Assembly: GCA_037389465.1 (NCBI GenBank)
Contig: JAZARR010000200.1
Location: 1-64,000 of the forward strand
Length of the DNA stretch: 64,000 bases
Reading direction: 5' to 3'
Source: Baylisascaris procyonis
Lineage: Eukaryota > Nematoda > Chromadorea > Rhabditida > Ascarididae
Shown: in pieces, positions 46,154-58,100 of the stretch
Numbering within the stretch: position 1 is the stretch's first letter
Layout of the letters: each line of letters opens with the position of its first letter
Translations under genes and position numbers: made by a program
Notes under the pieces: generated by a model
What the model saw: the letters and a program-made list of their open reading frames with translations, nothing else
What the model was told of the DNA's origin: nothing
The model's database searches: none

Positions 46154-49100
46154 GCCCAAGCCTAAGCGTAAGATTAAGCCTAAGCCTAAGCCCTAAGCCT
46201 AAGCCTAAGCCCTAACCCTAAGCCTAAGCTTAAGCCTAAGCCTAAGCCTAAGCCTAAGCCTAAGCCCTAAGCCCTAAGCCTAAGCCTAAGCCTAAGCCTA
46301 AGCCTAAGCCTAAGCTTAAGCCTAAGCCTAAGCCTAAGCCTAAGACTAAGCCTAAGCCTAAGCCTAAGCTTAAGCCTAAGCCTAAGCCTAAGCCTAAGCC
46401 TAAGCCTAAACCTAAGCCTAAACCTAAGCCTAAGCCTATGCCTAAGCCTAAGCCTAAGCCTAACCCTGATCCTAAGCCTAGGCCTAAGCCTAACCCTAAG
46501 CCCAAGCCTAAGCCTAAGCCTAAGCCTAAGCCTAAGCCTAAGACTAAGCCTAAGCCTAAGCCTAAGCCTAAGCCTAAGCCTAAGCCTAAGCCTAAGCCTA
46601 AGCCTAAACCTAAGCCTAAACCTAAGCCTAAGCCTAAGCCTAAGCCTATGCCTAAGCCTAAGCCTAAGCCTAACCCTGATCCTAAGCCTAGGCCTAAGCC
46701 TATACCTGAGCCTAAGCATAGGCCTAAGCCTAAGTTTCAGATTAAGCCTAAGACTAAATGTAAGCTTAAACCTAAGTCTAGTCGTTCGCGCAACCTCTGA
46801 GCCTAAACGTAATCCAAGCCTAGGCCTAAGCTTAAGCTTGAACCTAAGCCTAGTCGTTCGCGCAAGATCTAGGCCTAAGGCTAAGCCTAAGTCTAGGGCT
46901 AAGCCTAACAGTAAGCCTAAACATAAGCCTAGCCGTTCGCGCAAGCTCTAATCCTAAGTCTAAACCAAGCCCAAGCCTAAGCCTAACCCTAACCCTGATC
47001 CTAAGCCTAAGCCTAAGCCTAAGCCTAAGCATAAGCCTGAGCCTAAGCCTGAGCCTAAGCCTAAGCCTAAGCCTAAGCCTAAGCCTAAGCCTAAGCTTAA
47101 GCCTAAGCCTAAGAATAAGCCTAAGCTTAAGCCTAAGCCTAAGCCTAAGCCCTAAGCCCTAAGCCCTAAGCCTAAGCTAAGCGTAAGCCTAAGCCTAAGC
47201 TTAAGCCTAAGCCTAAGCCTAAGCCTAAGCCTAAGCCTAAGCCCTAAGCCTAAGCCCTAAGCCTAAGCCTAAGCCTAAGCATAAGCCTGAGCCTAAGCCT
47301 GAGCCCAAGCCTAAGCCTAAGCTTAAGCTTAAGCCTAAGCCTAAGCCTAAGCCTAAGCCTAAGCCTAAGCCTAAGCCTAAGCCTAACCCTGATCCTAAGC
47401 CTAGGCCTAAGCCTAAGCCCTAAGCCTAAGCCTAAGCCTAAGCCCTAAGCCTAAGCCTAAGCCTAAGCTTAAGCCTAAGCCTAAGAATAAGCCTAAGCTT
47501 AAGCCTAAGCCTAAGCCTAAGCCCTAAGCCCTAAGCCCTAAGCCTAAGCTAAGCGTAAGCCTAAGCCTAAGCTTAAGCCTAAGCCTAAGCCTAAGCCTAA
47601 GCCTAAGCCTAAGCCTAAGCCTAAGCCTAAGCCTAAGCCTAACCCTGATCCTAAGCCTAGGCCTAAGCCTAAGCCCTAAGCCTAAGCCTAAGCCTAAGCC
47701 CTAAGCCTAAGCCTAAGCCTAAGCTTAAGCCTAAGCCTAAGAATAAGCCTAAGCTTAAGCCTAAGCCTAAGCCTAAGCCCTAAGCCCTAAGCCTAAGCCT
47801 AAGCTAAGCGTAAGCCTAAGCCTAAGCTTAAGCCTAAGCCTAAGCCTAAGCCTAAGCCTAAGCCTAAGCCTAAGCCTAAGCCTAAGCCCTAAGCCTAAGC
47901 CCTAAGCCTAAGCCTAAGCCTAAGCATAAGCCTGAGCCTAAGCCTGAGCGTAAGCCTAAGCCTAAGCCTAAGCCTAAGACTAAGCCTAAGCCTAAGCCTA
48001 AGCCTAAGCCTAAGCCCTAAGCCTAAGCCCTAAGCCTAAGCCTAAGCCTAAGCCTAAGCCTAAGCCTAAGCCTAAGCCTAAGCCTATGCCTAAGCCTAAG
48101 CCTAACCCTGATCCTAAGCCTAGGCCTAAGCCTATACCTGAGCCTAAGCATAGGCCTAAGCCTAAGTTTCAGATTAAGCCTAAGACTAAATGTAAGCATA
48201 AACCTAAGTCTAGTCGTTCGCGCAAGATCTAGGCCTAAGGCTAAGCCTAAGTCTAGGCCTAAGCCTAACAGTAAGCCTAAACATAAGCCTAGCCGTTCGC
48301 GCAAGCTCTAATCCTAAGTCTAAACCAAGCCTAGGCCTAAGCCTAAGCCTAAGCCTAAGCCTAAGCCTATGCCTAAGCCTAAGCCTAAGCCTAAACCTAA
48401 GCCTAAGCCTAAGCCTAAGCCTATGCCTAAGCCTAAGCCTAAGCCTAAGCCTAACCCTGATCCTAAGCCTAGGCCTAAGCCTAAGCCTAAGCCTAAGCCT
48501 AAGCTTAAGCCTAAGCCTAAGCCTAAGCCCTAAGCCTAAGCCTAACCCTGATCCTAAGCCTAGGCCTAAGCCTAAGCCTAAGCCTAAGCCTAAGCTTAAG
48601 CCTAAGCCTAAGCCTAAGCCCTAAGCCTAAGCCTAAGCCCTAAGCCCTAAGCCCTAAGCCTAAGCCTAAGCCTAAGCTTAAGCCTAAGCCTAAGCATAAG
48701 CCTGAGCCTAAGCCTGAGCGTAAGCCTAAGCCTAAGCCTGAGCCCAAGCCTAAGCCTAAGCTTAAGCTTAAGCCTAAGCCTAAGCCTAAGCCTAAGCCCT
48801 AAGCCTAAGCCTAAGCCTAAGCATAAGCCTGAGCCTAAGCCTAAGCCTAAGCCTAACCCTGATCCTAAGCCTAGGCCTAAGCCTAAGCCTAAGCCTAAGC
48901 CTAAGCTTAAGCCTAAGCCTAAGCCTAAGCCCTAAGCCTAAGCCTAAGCCCTAAGCCCTAAGCCCTAAGCCTAAGCCTAAGCCTAAGCTTAAGCCTAAGC
49001 CTAAGCCTAAGCCTAAGCCTAAGCCTAAGCATAAGCCTGAGCCTAAGCCTGAGCCTAAGCCTAAGCCTAAGCCTAAGCCTAAGCCTAAGCCTAAGCCTAA

Positions 49101-52100
49101 GCCTAAGCCTAACCCTGATCCTAAGCCTAGGCCTAAGCCTAAGCCCTAAGCCTAAGCCTAAGCCTAAGCCCTAAGCCTAAGCCTAAGCCTAAGCTTAAGC
49201 CTAAGCCTAAGAATAAGCCTAAGCTTAAGCCTAAGCCTAAGCCTAAGCCCTAAGCCCTAAGCCCTAAGCCTAAGCTAAGCGTAAGCCTAAGCCTAAGCTT
49301 AAGCCTAAGCCTAAGCCTAAGCCTAAGCCTAAGCCTAAGCCTAAGCCTAAGCCTAAGCCTAAGCCTAAGCCTAAGCCTAAGCCCTAAGCCTAAGCCCTAA
49401 GCCTAAGCCTAAGCCTAAGCATAAGCCTGAGCCTAAGCCTGAGCCCAAGCCTAAGCCTAAGCTTAAGCTTAAGCCTAAGCCTAAGCCTAAGCCTAAGCCC
49501 TAAGCCTAAGCCTAAGCCTAAGCATAAGCCTGAGCCTAAGCCTAAGCCTAAGCCTAACCCTGATCCTAAGCCTAGGCCTAAGCCTAAGCCTAAGCCTAAG
49601 CCTAAGCTTAAGCCTAAGCCTAAGCCTAAGCCCTAAGCCTAAGCCTAAGCCCTAAGCCCTAAGCCCTAAGCCTAAGCCTAAGCCTAAGCTTAAGCCTAAG
49701 CCTAAGCCTAAGCCTAAGCCTAAGCCTAAGCATAAGCCTGAGCCTAAGCCTGAGCCTAAGCCTAAGCCTAAGCCTAAGCCTAAGCCTAAGCCTAAGCTTA
49801 AGCCTAAGCCTAAGAATAAGCCTAAGCTTAAGCCTAAGCCTAAGCCTAAGCCCTAAGCCCTAAGCCCTAAGCCTAAGCTAAGCGTAAGCCTAAGCCTAAG
49901 CTTAAGCCTAAGCCTAAGCTTAAGCCTAAGCCTAAGCCTAAGCCTAAGCCTAAGCCTAAGCCCTAAGCCTAAGCCCTAAGCCTAAGCCTAAGCCTAAGCA
50001 TAAGCCTGAGCCTAAGCCTGAGCCCAAGCCTAAGCCTAAGCTTAAGCTTAAGCCTAAGCCTAAGCCTAAGCCTAAGCCTAAGCCTAAGCCTAAGCCTAAG
50101 CCTAACCCTGATCCTAAGCCTAGGCCTAAGCCTAAGCCCTAAGCCTAAGCCTAAGCCTAAGCCCTAAGCCTAAGCCTAAGCCTAAGCTTAAGCCTAAGCC
50201 TAAGAATAAGCCTAAGCTTAAGCCTAAGCCTAAGCCTAAGCCCTAAGCCCTAAGCCCTAAGCCTAAGCTAAGCGTAAGCCTAAGCCTAAGCTTAAGCCTA
50301 AGCCTAAGCCTAAGCCTAAGCCTAAGCCTAAGCCTAAGCCTAAGCCTAAGCCTAAGCCTAACCCTGATCCTAAGCCTAGGCCTAAGCCTAAGCCCTAAGC
50401 CTAAGCCTAAGCCTAAGCCCTAAGCCTAAGCCTAAGCCTAAGCTTAAGCCTAAGCCTAAGAATAAGCCTAAGCTTAAGCCTAAGCCTAAGCCTAAGCCCT
50501 AAGCCCTAAGCCCTAAGCCTAAGCTAAGCGTAAGCCTAAGCCTAAGCTTAAGCCTAAGCCTAAGCCTAAGCCTAAGCCTAAGCCTAAGCCTAAGCCTAAG
50601 CCTAAGCCCTAAGCCTAAGCCCTAAGCCTAAGCCTAAGCCTAAGCATAAGCCTGAGCCTAAGCCTGAGCGTAAGCCTAAGCCTAAGCCTAAGCCTAAGAC
50701 TAAGCCTAAGCCTAAGCCTAAGCCTAAGCCTAAGCCCTAAGCCTAAGCCCTAAGCCTAAGCCTAAGCCTAAGCCTAAGCCTAAGCCTAAGCCTATGCCTA
50801 AGCCTAAGCCTAACCCTGATCCTAAGCCTAGGCCTAAGCCTATACCTGAGCCTAAGCATAGGCCTAAGCCTAAGTTTCAGATTAAGCCTAAGACTAAATG
50901 TAAGCTTAAACCTAAGTCTAGTCGTTCGCGCAAGATCTAGGCCTAAGGCTAAGCCTAAGTCTAGGCCTAAGCCTAACAGTAAGCCTAAACATAAGCCTAG
51001 CCGTTCGCGCAAGCTCTAATCCTAAGTCTAAACCAAGCCTAGGCCTAAGCCTAAGCCTAAGCCTAAGCCTAAGCCTATGCCTAAGCCTAAGCCTAAGCCT
51101 AAACCTAAGCCTAAGCCTAAGCCTAAGCCTATGCCTAAGCCTAAGCCTAAGCCTAAGCCTAACCCTGATCCTAAGCCTAGGCCTAAGCCTAAGCCTAAGC
51201 CTAAGCCTAAGCTTAAGCCTAAGCCTAAGCCTAAGCCCTAAGCCTAAGCCTAAGCCCTAAGCCCTAAGCCCTAAGCCTAAGCCTAAGCCTAAGCTTAAGC
51301 CTAAGCCTAAGCCTAAGCCTAAGCCTAAGCCTAAGCATAAGCCTGAGCCTAAGCCTGAGCCTAAGCCTAAGCCTAAGCCTAAGCCTAAGCCTAAGCCTAA
51401 GCCTAAGCCTAAGCTTAAGCCTAAGCCTAAGAATAAGCCTAAGCTTAAGCCTAAGCCTAAGCCTAAGCCCTGAGCCCTAAGCCCTAAGCCTAAGCTAAGC
51501 GTAAGCCTAAGCCTAAGCTTAAGCCTAAGCCTAAGCCTAAGCCTAAGCCTAAGCCTAAGCCTAAGCCTAAGCCCTAAGCCTAAGCCCTAAGCCTAAGCCC
51601 TAAGCCTAAGCCTAAGCCTAAGCATAAGCCTAAGCCTAAGCCTAAGCCTAAGCCTAAGCCTAAGCCTAAGCCTAAGCCTATGCCTAAGCCTAAGCCTAAC
51701 CCTGATCCTAAGCCTAGGCCTAAGCCTATACCTGAGCCTAAGCATAGGCCTAAGCCTAAGTTTCAGATTAAGCCTAAGACTAAATGTAAGCTTAAACCTA
51801 AGTCTAGTCGTTCGCGCAAGATCTAGGCCTAAGGCTAAGCCTAAGTCTAGGCCTAAGCCTAACAGTAAGCCTAAACATAAGCCTAGCCGTTTGCGCAAGC
51901 TCTAATCCTAAGTCTAAACCAAGCCTAGGCCTAAGCCTAAGCCTAAGCCTAAGCCTATGCCTAAGCCTAAGCCTAAGCCTAAACCTAAGCCTAAGCCTAA
52001 GCCTAAGCCTATGCCTAAGCCTAAGCCTAAGCCTAACCCTGATCCTAAGCCTAGGCCTAAGCCTAAGCCTAAGCCTAAGCCTAAGCTTAAGCCTAAGCCT

Positions 52101-55100
52101 AAGCCTAAGCCCTAAGCCTAAGCCTAAGCCCTAAGCCCTAAGCCCTAAGCCTAAGCCTAAGCCTAAGCTTAAGCCTAAGCCTAAGCCTAAGCCTAAGCCT
52201 AAGCCTAAGCATAAGCCTGAGCCTAAGCCTGAGCCTAAGCCTAAGCCTAAGCCTAAGCCTAAGCCTAAGCCTAAGCTTAAGCCTAAGCCTAAGAATAAGC
52301 CTAAGCTTAAGCCTAAGCCTAAGCCTAAGCCCTAAGCCCTAAGCCCTAAGCCTAAGCTAAGCGTAAGCCTAAGCCTAAGCTTAAGCCTAAGCCTAAGCCT
52401 AAGCCTAAGCCTAAGCCTAAGCCTAAGCCTAAGCCCTAAGCCTAAGCCCTAAGCCTAAGCCTAAGCCTAAGCATAAGCCTGAGCCTAAGCCTGAGCCTAA
52501 GCCTAAGCCTAAGCTTAAGCTTAAGCCTAAGCCTAAGCCTAAGCCTAAGCCTAAGCCTAAGCCTAAGCCTAAGCCTAACCCTGATCCTAAGCCTAGGCCT
52601 AAGCCTAAGCCCTAAGCCTAAGCCTAAGCCTAAGCCCTAAGCCTAAGCCTAAGCCTAAGCTTAAGCCTAAGCCTAAGAATAAGCCTAAGCTTAAGCCTAA
52701 GCCTAAGCCTAAGCCCTAAGCCCTAAGCCCTAAGCCTAAGCTAAGCGTAAGCCTAAGCCTAAGCTTAAGCCTAAGCCTAAGCCTAAGCCTAAGCCTAAGC
52801 CTAAGCCTAAGCCTAAGCCTAAGCCCTAAGCCTAAGCCCTAAGCCTAAGCCTAAGCCTAAGCATAAGCCTGAGCCTAAGCCTGAGCGTAAACCTAAGCCT
52901 AAGCCTAAGCCTAAGACTAAGCCTAAGCCTAAGCCTAAGCCTAAGCCTAAGCCCTAAGCCTAAGCCCTAAGCCTAAGCCTAAGCCTAAGCCTAAGCCTAA
53001 GCCTAAGCCTAAGCCTAAGCCTAAGCCTATGCCTAAGCCTAAGCCTAACCCTGATCCTAAGCCTAGGCCTAAGCCTATACCTGAGCCTAAGCATAGGCCT
53101 AAGCCTAAGTTTCAGATTAAGCCTAAGACTAAATGTAAGCTTAAACCTAAGTCTAGTCGTTCGCGCAAGATCTAGGCCTAAGGCTAAGCCTAAGTCTAGG
53201 CCTAAGCCTAACAGTAAGCCTAAACATAAGCCTAGCCGTTCGCGCAAGCTCTAATCCTAAGTCTAAACCAAGCCTAGGCCTAAGCCTAAGCCTAAGCCTA
53301 AGCCTAAGCCTATGCCTAAGCCTAAGCCTAAGCCTAAACCTAAGCCTAAGCCTAAGCCTAAGCCTATGCCTAAGCCTAAGCCTAAGCCTAACCCTGATCC
53401 TAAGCCTAGGCCTAAGCCTAAGCCTAAGCCTAAGCCTAAGCTTAAGCCTAAGCCTAAGCCTAAGCCCTAAGCCTAAGACTAAGCCCGAAGCCTAAGCCCT
53501 AAGCCTAAGCCTAAGCTTAAGCCTAAGCCTAAGCCTAAGCCTAAGCCTAAGCCTAAGCATAAACCTGAGCCTAAGCCTGAGCCTAAGCCTAAGCCTAAGC
53601 CTAAGCCTAAGCCTAAGCCTAAGCTTAAGCCTAAGCCTAAGAATAAGCCTAAGCTTAAGCCTAAGCCTAAGCCTAAGCCCTAAGCCCTAAGCCCTAAGCC
53701 TAAGCTAAGCGTAAGCCTAAGCCTAAGCTTAAGCCTAAGCCTAAGCCTAAGCCTAAGCCTAAGCCTAAGCCTAAGCCCTAAGCCTAAGCCTAAGCCTAAG
53801 CCTAAGCCTAAGCATAAGCCTGAGCCTAAGCCTGAGCCTAAGCCTAAGCCTAAGCTTAAGCTTAAGCCTAAGCCTAAGCCTAAGCCTAAGCCTAAGCCTA
53901 AGCCTAACCCTGATCCTAAGCCTAGGCCTAAGCCTAAGCCCTAAGCCTAAGCCTAAGCCTAAGCCCTAAGCCTAAGCCCTAAGCCTAAGCCTAAGCCTAA
54001 GCCTAAGCATAAGCCTGAGCCTAAGCCTGAGCGTAAGCCTAAGCCTAAGCCTAAGCCTAAGACTAAGCCTAAGCCTAAGCCTAAGCCTAAGCCTAAGCCC
54101 TAAGCCTAAGCCTAAGCCTAAGCCTAAGCCTAAGCCTAAGCCTAAGCCTAAGCCTAAGCCTAAGCCTAAGCCTAAGCCCTAAGCCCTAAGCCCTAAGCCT
54201 AAGCTAAGCGTAAGCCTAAGCCTAAGCTTAAGCCTAAGCCTAAGCCTAAGCCTAAGCCTAAGCCTAAGCCTAAGCCCTAAGCCTAAGCCCTAAGCCTAAG
54301 CCTAAGCCTAAGCATAAGCCTGAGCCTAAGCCTGAGCCTAAGCCTAAGCCTAAGCTTAAGCTTAAGCCTAAGCCTAAGCCTAAGCCTAAGCCTAAGCCTA
54401 AGCCTAACCCTGATCCTAAGCCTAGGCCTAAGCCTAAGCCTAAGCCTAAGCCTAAGCCTAAGCCCTAAGCCTAAGCCCTAAGCCTAAGCCTAAGCCTAAG
54501 CCTAAGCATAAGCCTGAGCCTAAGCCTGAGCGTAAGCCTAAGCCTAAGCCTAAGCCTAAGACTAAGCCTAAGCCTAAGCCTAAGCCTAAGCCTAAGCCCT
54601 AAGCCTAAGCCCTAAGCCTAAGCCTAAGCCTAAGCCTAAGCCTAAGCCTAAGCCTAAGCCTAAGCCTAAGCCTATGCCTAAGCCTAAGCCTAACCCTGAT
54701 CCTAAGCCTAGGCCTAAGCCTATACCTGAGCCTAAGCATAGGCCTAAGCCTAAGTTTCAGATTAAGCCTAAGACTAAATGTAAGCTTAAACCTAAGTCTA
54801 GTCGTTCGCGCAAGATCTAGGCCTAAGGCTAAGCCTAAGTCTAGGCCTAAGCCTAACAGTAAGCCTAAACATAAGCCTAGCCGTTCGCGCAAGCTCTAAT
54901 CCTAAGTCTAAACCAAGCCTAGGCCTAAGCCTAAGCCTAAGCCTAAGCCTAAGCCTATGCCTAAGCCTAAGCCTAAGCCTAAACCTAAGCCTAAGCCTAA
55001 GCCTAAGCCTATGCCTAAGCCTAAGCCTAAGCCTAAGCCTAAGCCTAAGCATAAGCCTGAGCCTAAGCCTGAGCCTAAGCCTAAGCCTAAGCCTAAGCCT

Positions 55101-58100
55101 AAGCCTAAGCCTAAGCTTAAGCCTAAGCCTAAGAATAAGCCTAAGCTTAAGCCTAAGCCTAAGCCTAAGCCCTAAGCCCTAAGCCTAAGCCTAAGCTAAG
55201 CGTAAGCCTAAGCCTAAGCTTAAGCCTAAGCCTAAGCCTAAGCCTAAGCCTAAGCCTAAGCCTAAGCCTAAGCCTAAGCCTAAGCCCTAAGCCTAAGCCT
55301 AAGCCTAAGCATAAGCCTGAGCCTAAGCCTGAGCCTAAGCCTAAGCCTAAGCTTAAGCTTAAGCCTAAGCCTAAGCCTAAGCCTAAGCCTAAGCCTAAGC
55401 CTAAGCCTAAGCCTAACCCTGATCCTAAGCCTAGGCCTAAGCCTAAGCCCTAAGCCTAAGCCTAAGCCTAAGCCCTAAGCCTAAGCCTAAGCCTAAGCTT
55501 AAGCCTAAGCCTAAGAATAAGCCTAAGCTTAAGCCTAAGCCTAAGCCTAAGCCCTAAGCCCTAAGCCCTAAGCCTAAGCTAAGCGTAAGCCTAAGCCTAA
55601 GCTTAAGCCTAAGCCTAAGCCTAAGCCTAAGCCTAAGCCTAAGCCTAAGCCCTAAGCCTAAGCCCTAAGCCTAAGCCTAAGCCTAAGCATAAGCCTGAGC
55701 CTAAGCCTGAGCGTAAGCCTAAGCCTAAGCCTAAGCCTAAGACTAAGCCTAAGCCTAAGCCTAAGCCTAAGCCTAAGCCCTAAGCCTAAGCCCTAAGCCT
55801 AAGCCTAAGCCTAAGCCTAAGCCTAAGCCTAAGCCTAAGCCTAAGCCTATGCCTAAGCCTAAGCCTAACCCTGATCCTAAGCCTAGGCCTAAGCCTATAC
55901 CTGAGCCTAAGCATAGGCCTAAGCCTAAGTTTCAGATTAAGCCTAAGACTAAATGTAAGCTTAAACCTAAGTCTAGTCGTTCGCGCAAGATCTAGGCCTA
56001 AGGCTAAGCCTAAGTCTAGGCCTAAGCCTAACAGTAAGCCTAAACATAAGCCTAGCCGTTCGCGCAAGCTCTAATCCTAAGTCTAAACCAAGCCTAGGCC
56101 TAAGCCTAAGCCTAAGCCTAAGCCTAAGCCTATGCCTAAGCCTAAGCCTAAGCCTAAGCCTAAACCTAAGCCTAAGCCTAAGCCTAAGCCTATGCCTAAG
56201 CCTAAGCCTAAGCCTAACCCTGATCCTAAGCCTAGGCCTAAGCCTAAGCCTAAGCCTAAGCCTAAGCTTAAGCCTAAGCCTAAGCCTAAGCCCTAAGCCT
56301 AAGCCTAAGCCCTAAGCCCTAAGCCCTAAGCCTAAGCCTAAGCCTAAGCTTAAGCCTAAGCCTAAGCCTAAGCCTAAGCCTAAGCCTAAGCATAAGCCTG
56401 AGCCTAAGCCTGAGCCTAAGCCTAAGCCTAAGCCTAAGCCTAAGCCTAAGCCTAAGCTTAAGCCTAAGCCTAAGAATAAGCCTAAGCTTAAGCCTAAGCC
56501 TAAGCCTAAGCCCTAAGCCCTAAGCCTAAGCCTAAGCTAAGCGTAAGCCTAAGCCTAAGCTTAAGCCTAAGCCTAAGCCTAAGCCTAAGCCTAAGCCTAA
56601 GCCTAAGCCTAAGCCCTAAGCCTAAGCCCTAAGCCTAAGCCTAAGCCTAAGCATAAGCCTGAGCCTAAGCCTGAGCCTAAGCCTAAGCCTAAGCTTAAGC
56701 TTAAGCTTAAGCCTAAGCCTAAGCCTAAGCCTAAGCCTAAGCCTAAGCCTAAGCCTAAGCCTAAGCCTAACCCTGATCCTAAGCCTAGGCCTAAGCCTAA
56801 GCCCTAAGCCTAAGCCTAAGCCTAAGCCCTAAGCCTAAGCCCTAAGCCTAAGCCTAAGCCTAAGCATAAGCCTGAGCCTAAGCCTGAGCGTAAGCCTAAG
56901 CCTAAGCCTAAGCCTAAGACTAAGCCTAAGCCTAAGCCTAAGCCTAAGCCTAAGCCCTAAGCCTAAGCCCTAAGCCTAAGCCTAAGCCTAAGCCTAAGCC
57001 TAAGCCTAAGCCTAAGCCTAAGCCTATGCCTAAGCCTAAGCCTAACCCTGATCCTAAGCCTAGGCCTAAGCCTATACCTGAGCCTAAGCATAGGCCTAAG
57101 CCTAAGTTTCAGATTAAGCCTAAGACTAAATGTAAGCTTAAACCTAAGTCCAGTCGTTCGCGCAAGATCTAGGCCTAAGGCTAAGCCTAAGTCTAGGCCT
57201 AAGCCTAACAGTAAGCCTAAACATAAGCCTAGCCGTTCGCGCAAGCTCTAATCCTAAGTCTAAACCAAGCCTAGGCCTAAGCCTAAGCCTAAGCCTAAGC
57301 CTAAGCCTAAGCCTATGCCTAAGCCTAAGCCTAAGCCTAAACCTAAGCCTAAGCCTAAGCGTAAGCCTATGCCTAAGCCTAAGCCTAAGCCTAACCCTGA
57401 TCCTAAGCCTAGGCCTAAGCCTAAGCCTAAGCCTAAGCCTAAGCTTAAGCCTAAGCCTAAGCCTAAGCCCTAAGCCTAAGCCTAAGCCCTAAGCCCTAAG
57501 CCCTAAGCCTAAGCCTAAGCCTAAGCTTAAGCCTAAGCCTAAGCCTAAGCCTAAGCCTAAGCCTAAGCATAAGCCTGAGCCTAAGCCTGAGCCTAAGCCT
57601 AAGCCTAAGCCTAAGCCTAAGCCTAAGCCTAAGCTTAAGCCTAAGCCTAAGAATAAGCCTAAGCTTAAGCCTAAGCCTAAGCCTAAGCCCTAAGCCCTAA
57701 GCCCTAAGCCTAAGCTAAGCGTAAGCCTAAGCCTAAGCTTAAGCCTAAGCCTAAGCCTAAGCCTAAGCCTAAGCCTAAGCCTAAGCCCTAAGCCTAAGCC
57801 CTAAGCCTAAGCCTAAGCCTAAGCATAAGCCTGAGCCTAAGCCTGAGCCTAAGCCTAAGCCTAAGCTTAAGCTTAAGCCTAAGCCTAAGCCTAAGCCTAA
57901 GCCTAAGCCTAAGCCTAAGCCTAAGCCTAACCCTGATCCTAAGCCTAGGCCTAAGCCTAAGCCCTAAGCCTAAGCCTAAGCCTAAGCCCTAAGCCTAAGC
58001 CTAAGCCTAAGCTTAAGCCTAAGCCTAAGAATAAGCCTAAGCTTAAGCCTAAGCCTAAGCCTAAGCCCTAAGCCCTAAGCCCTAAGCCTAAGCTAAGCGT

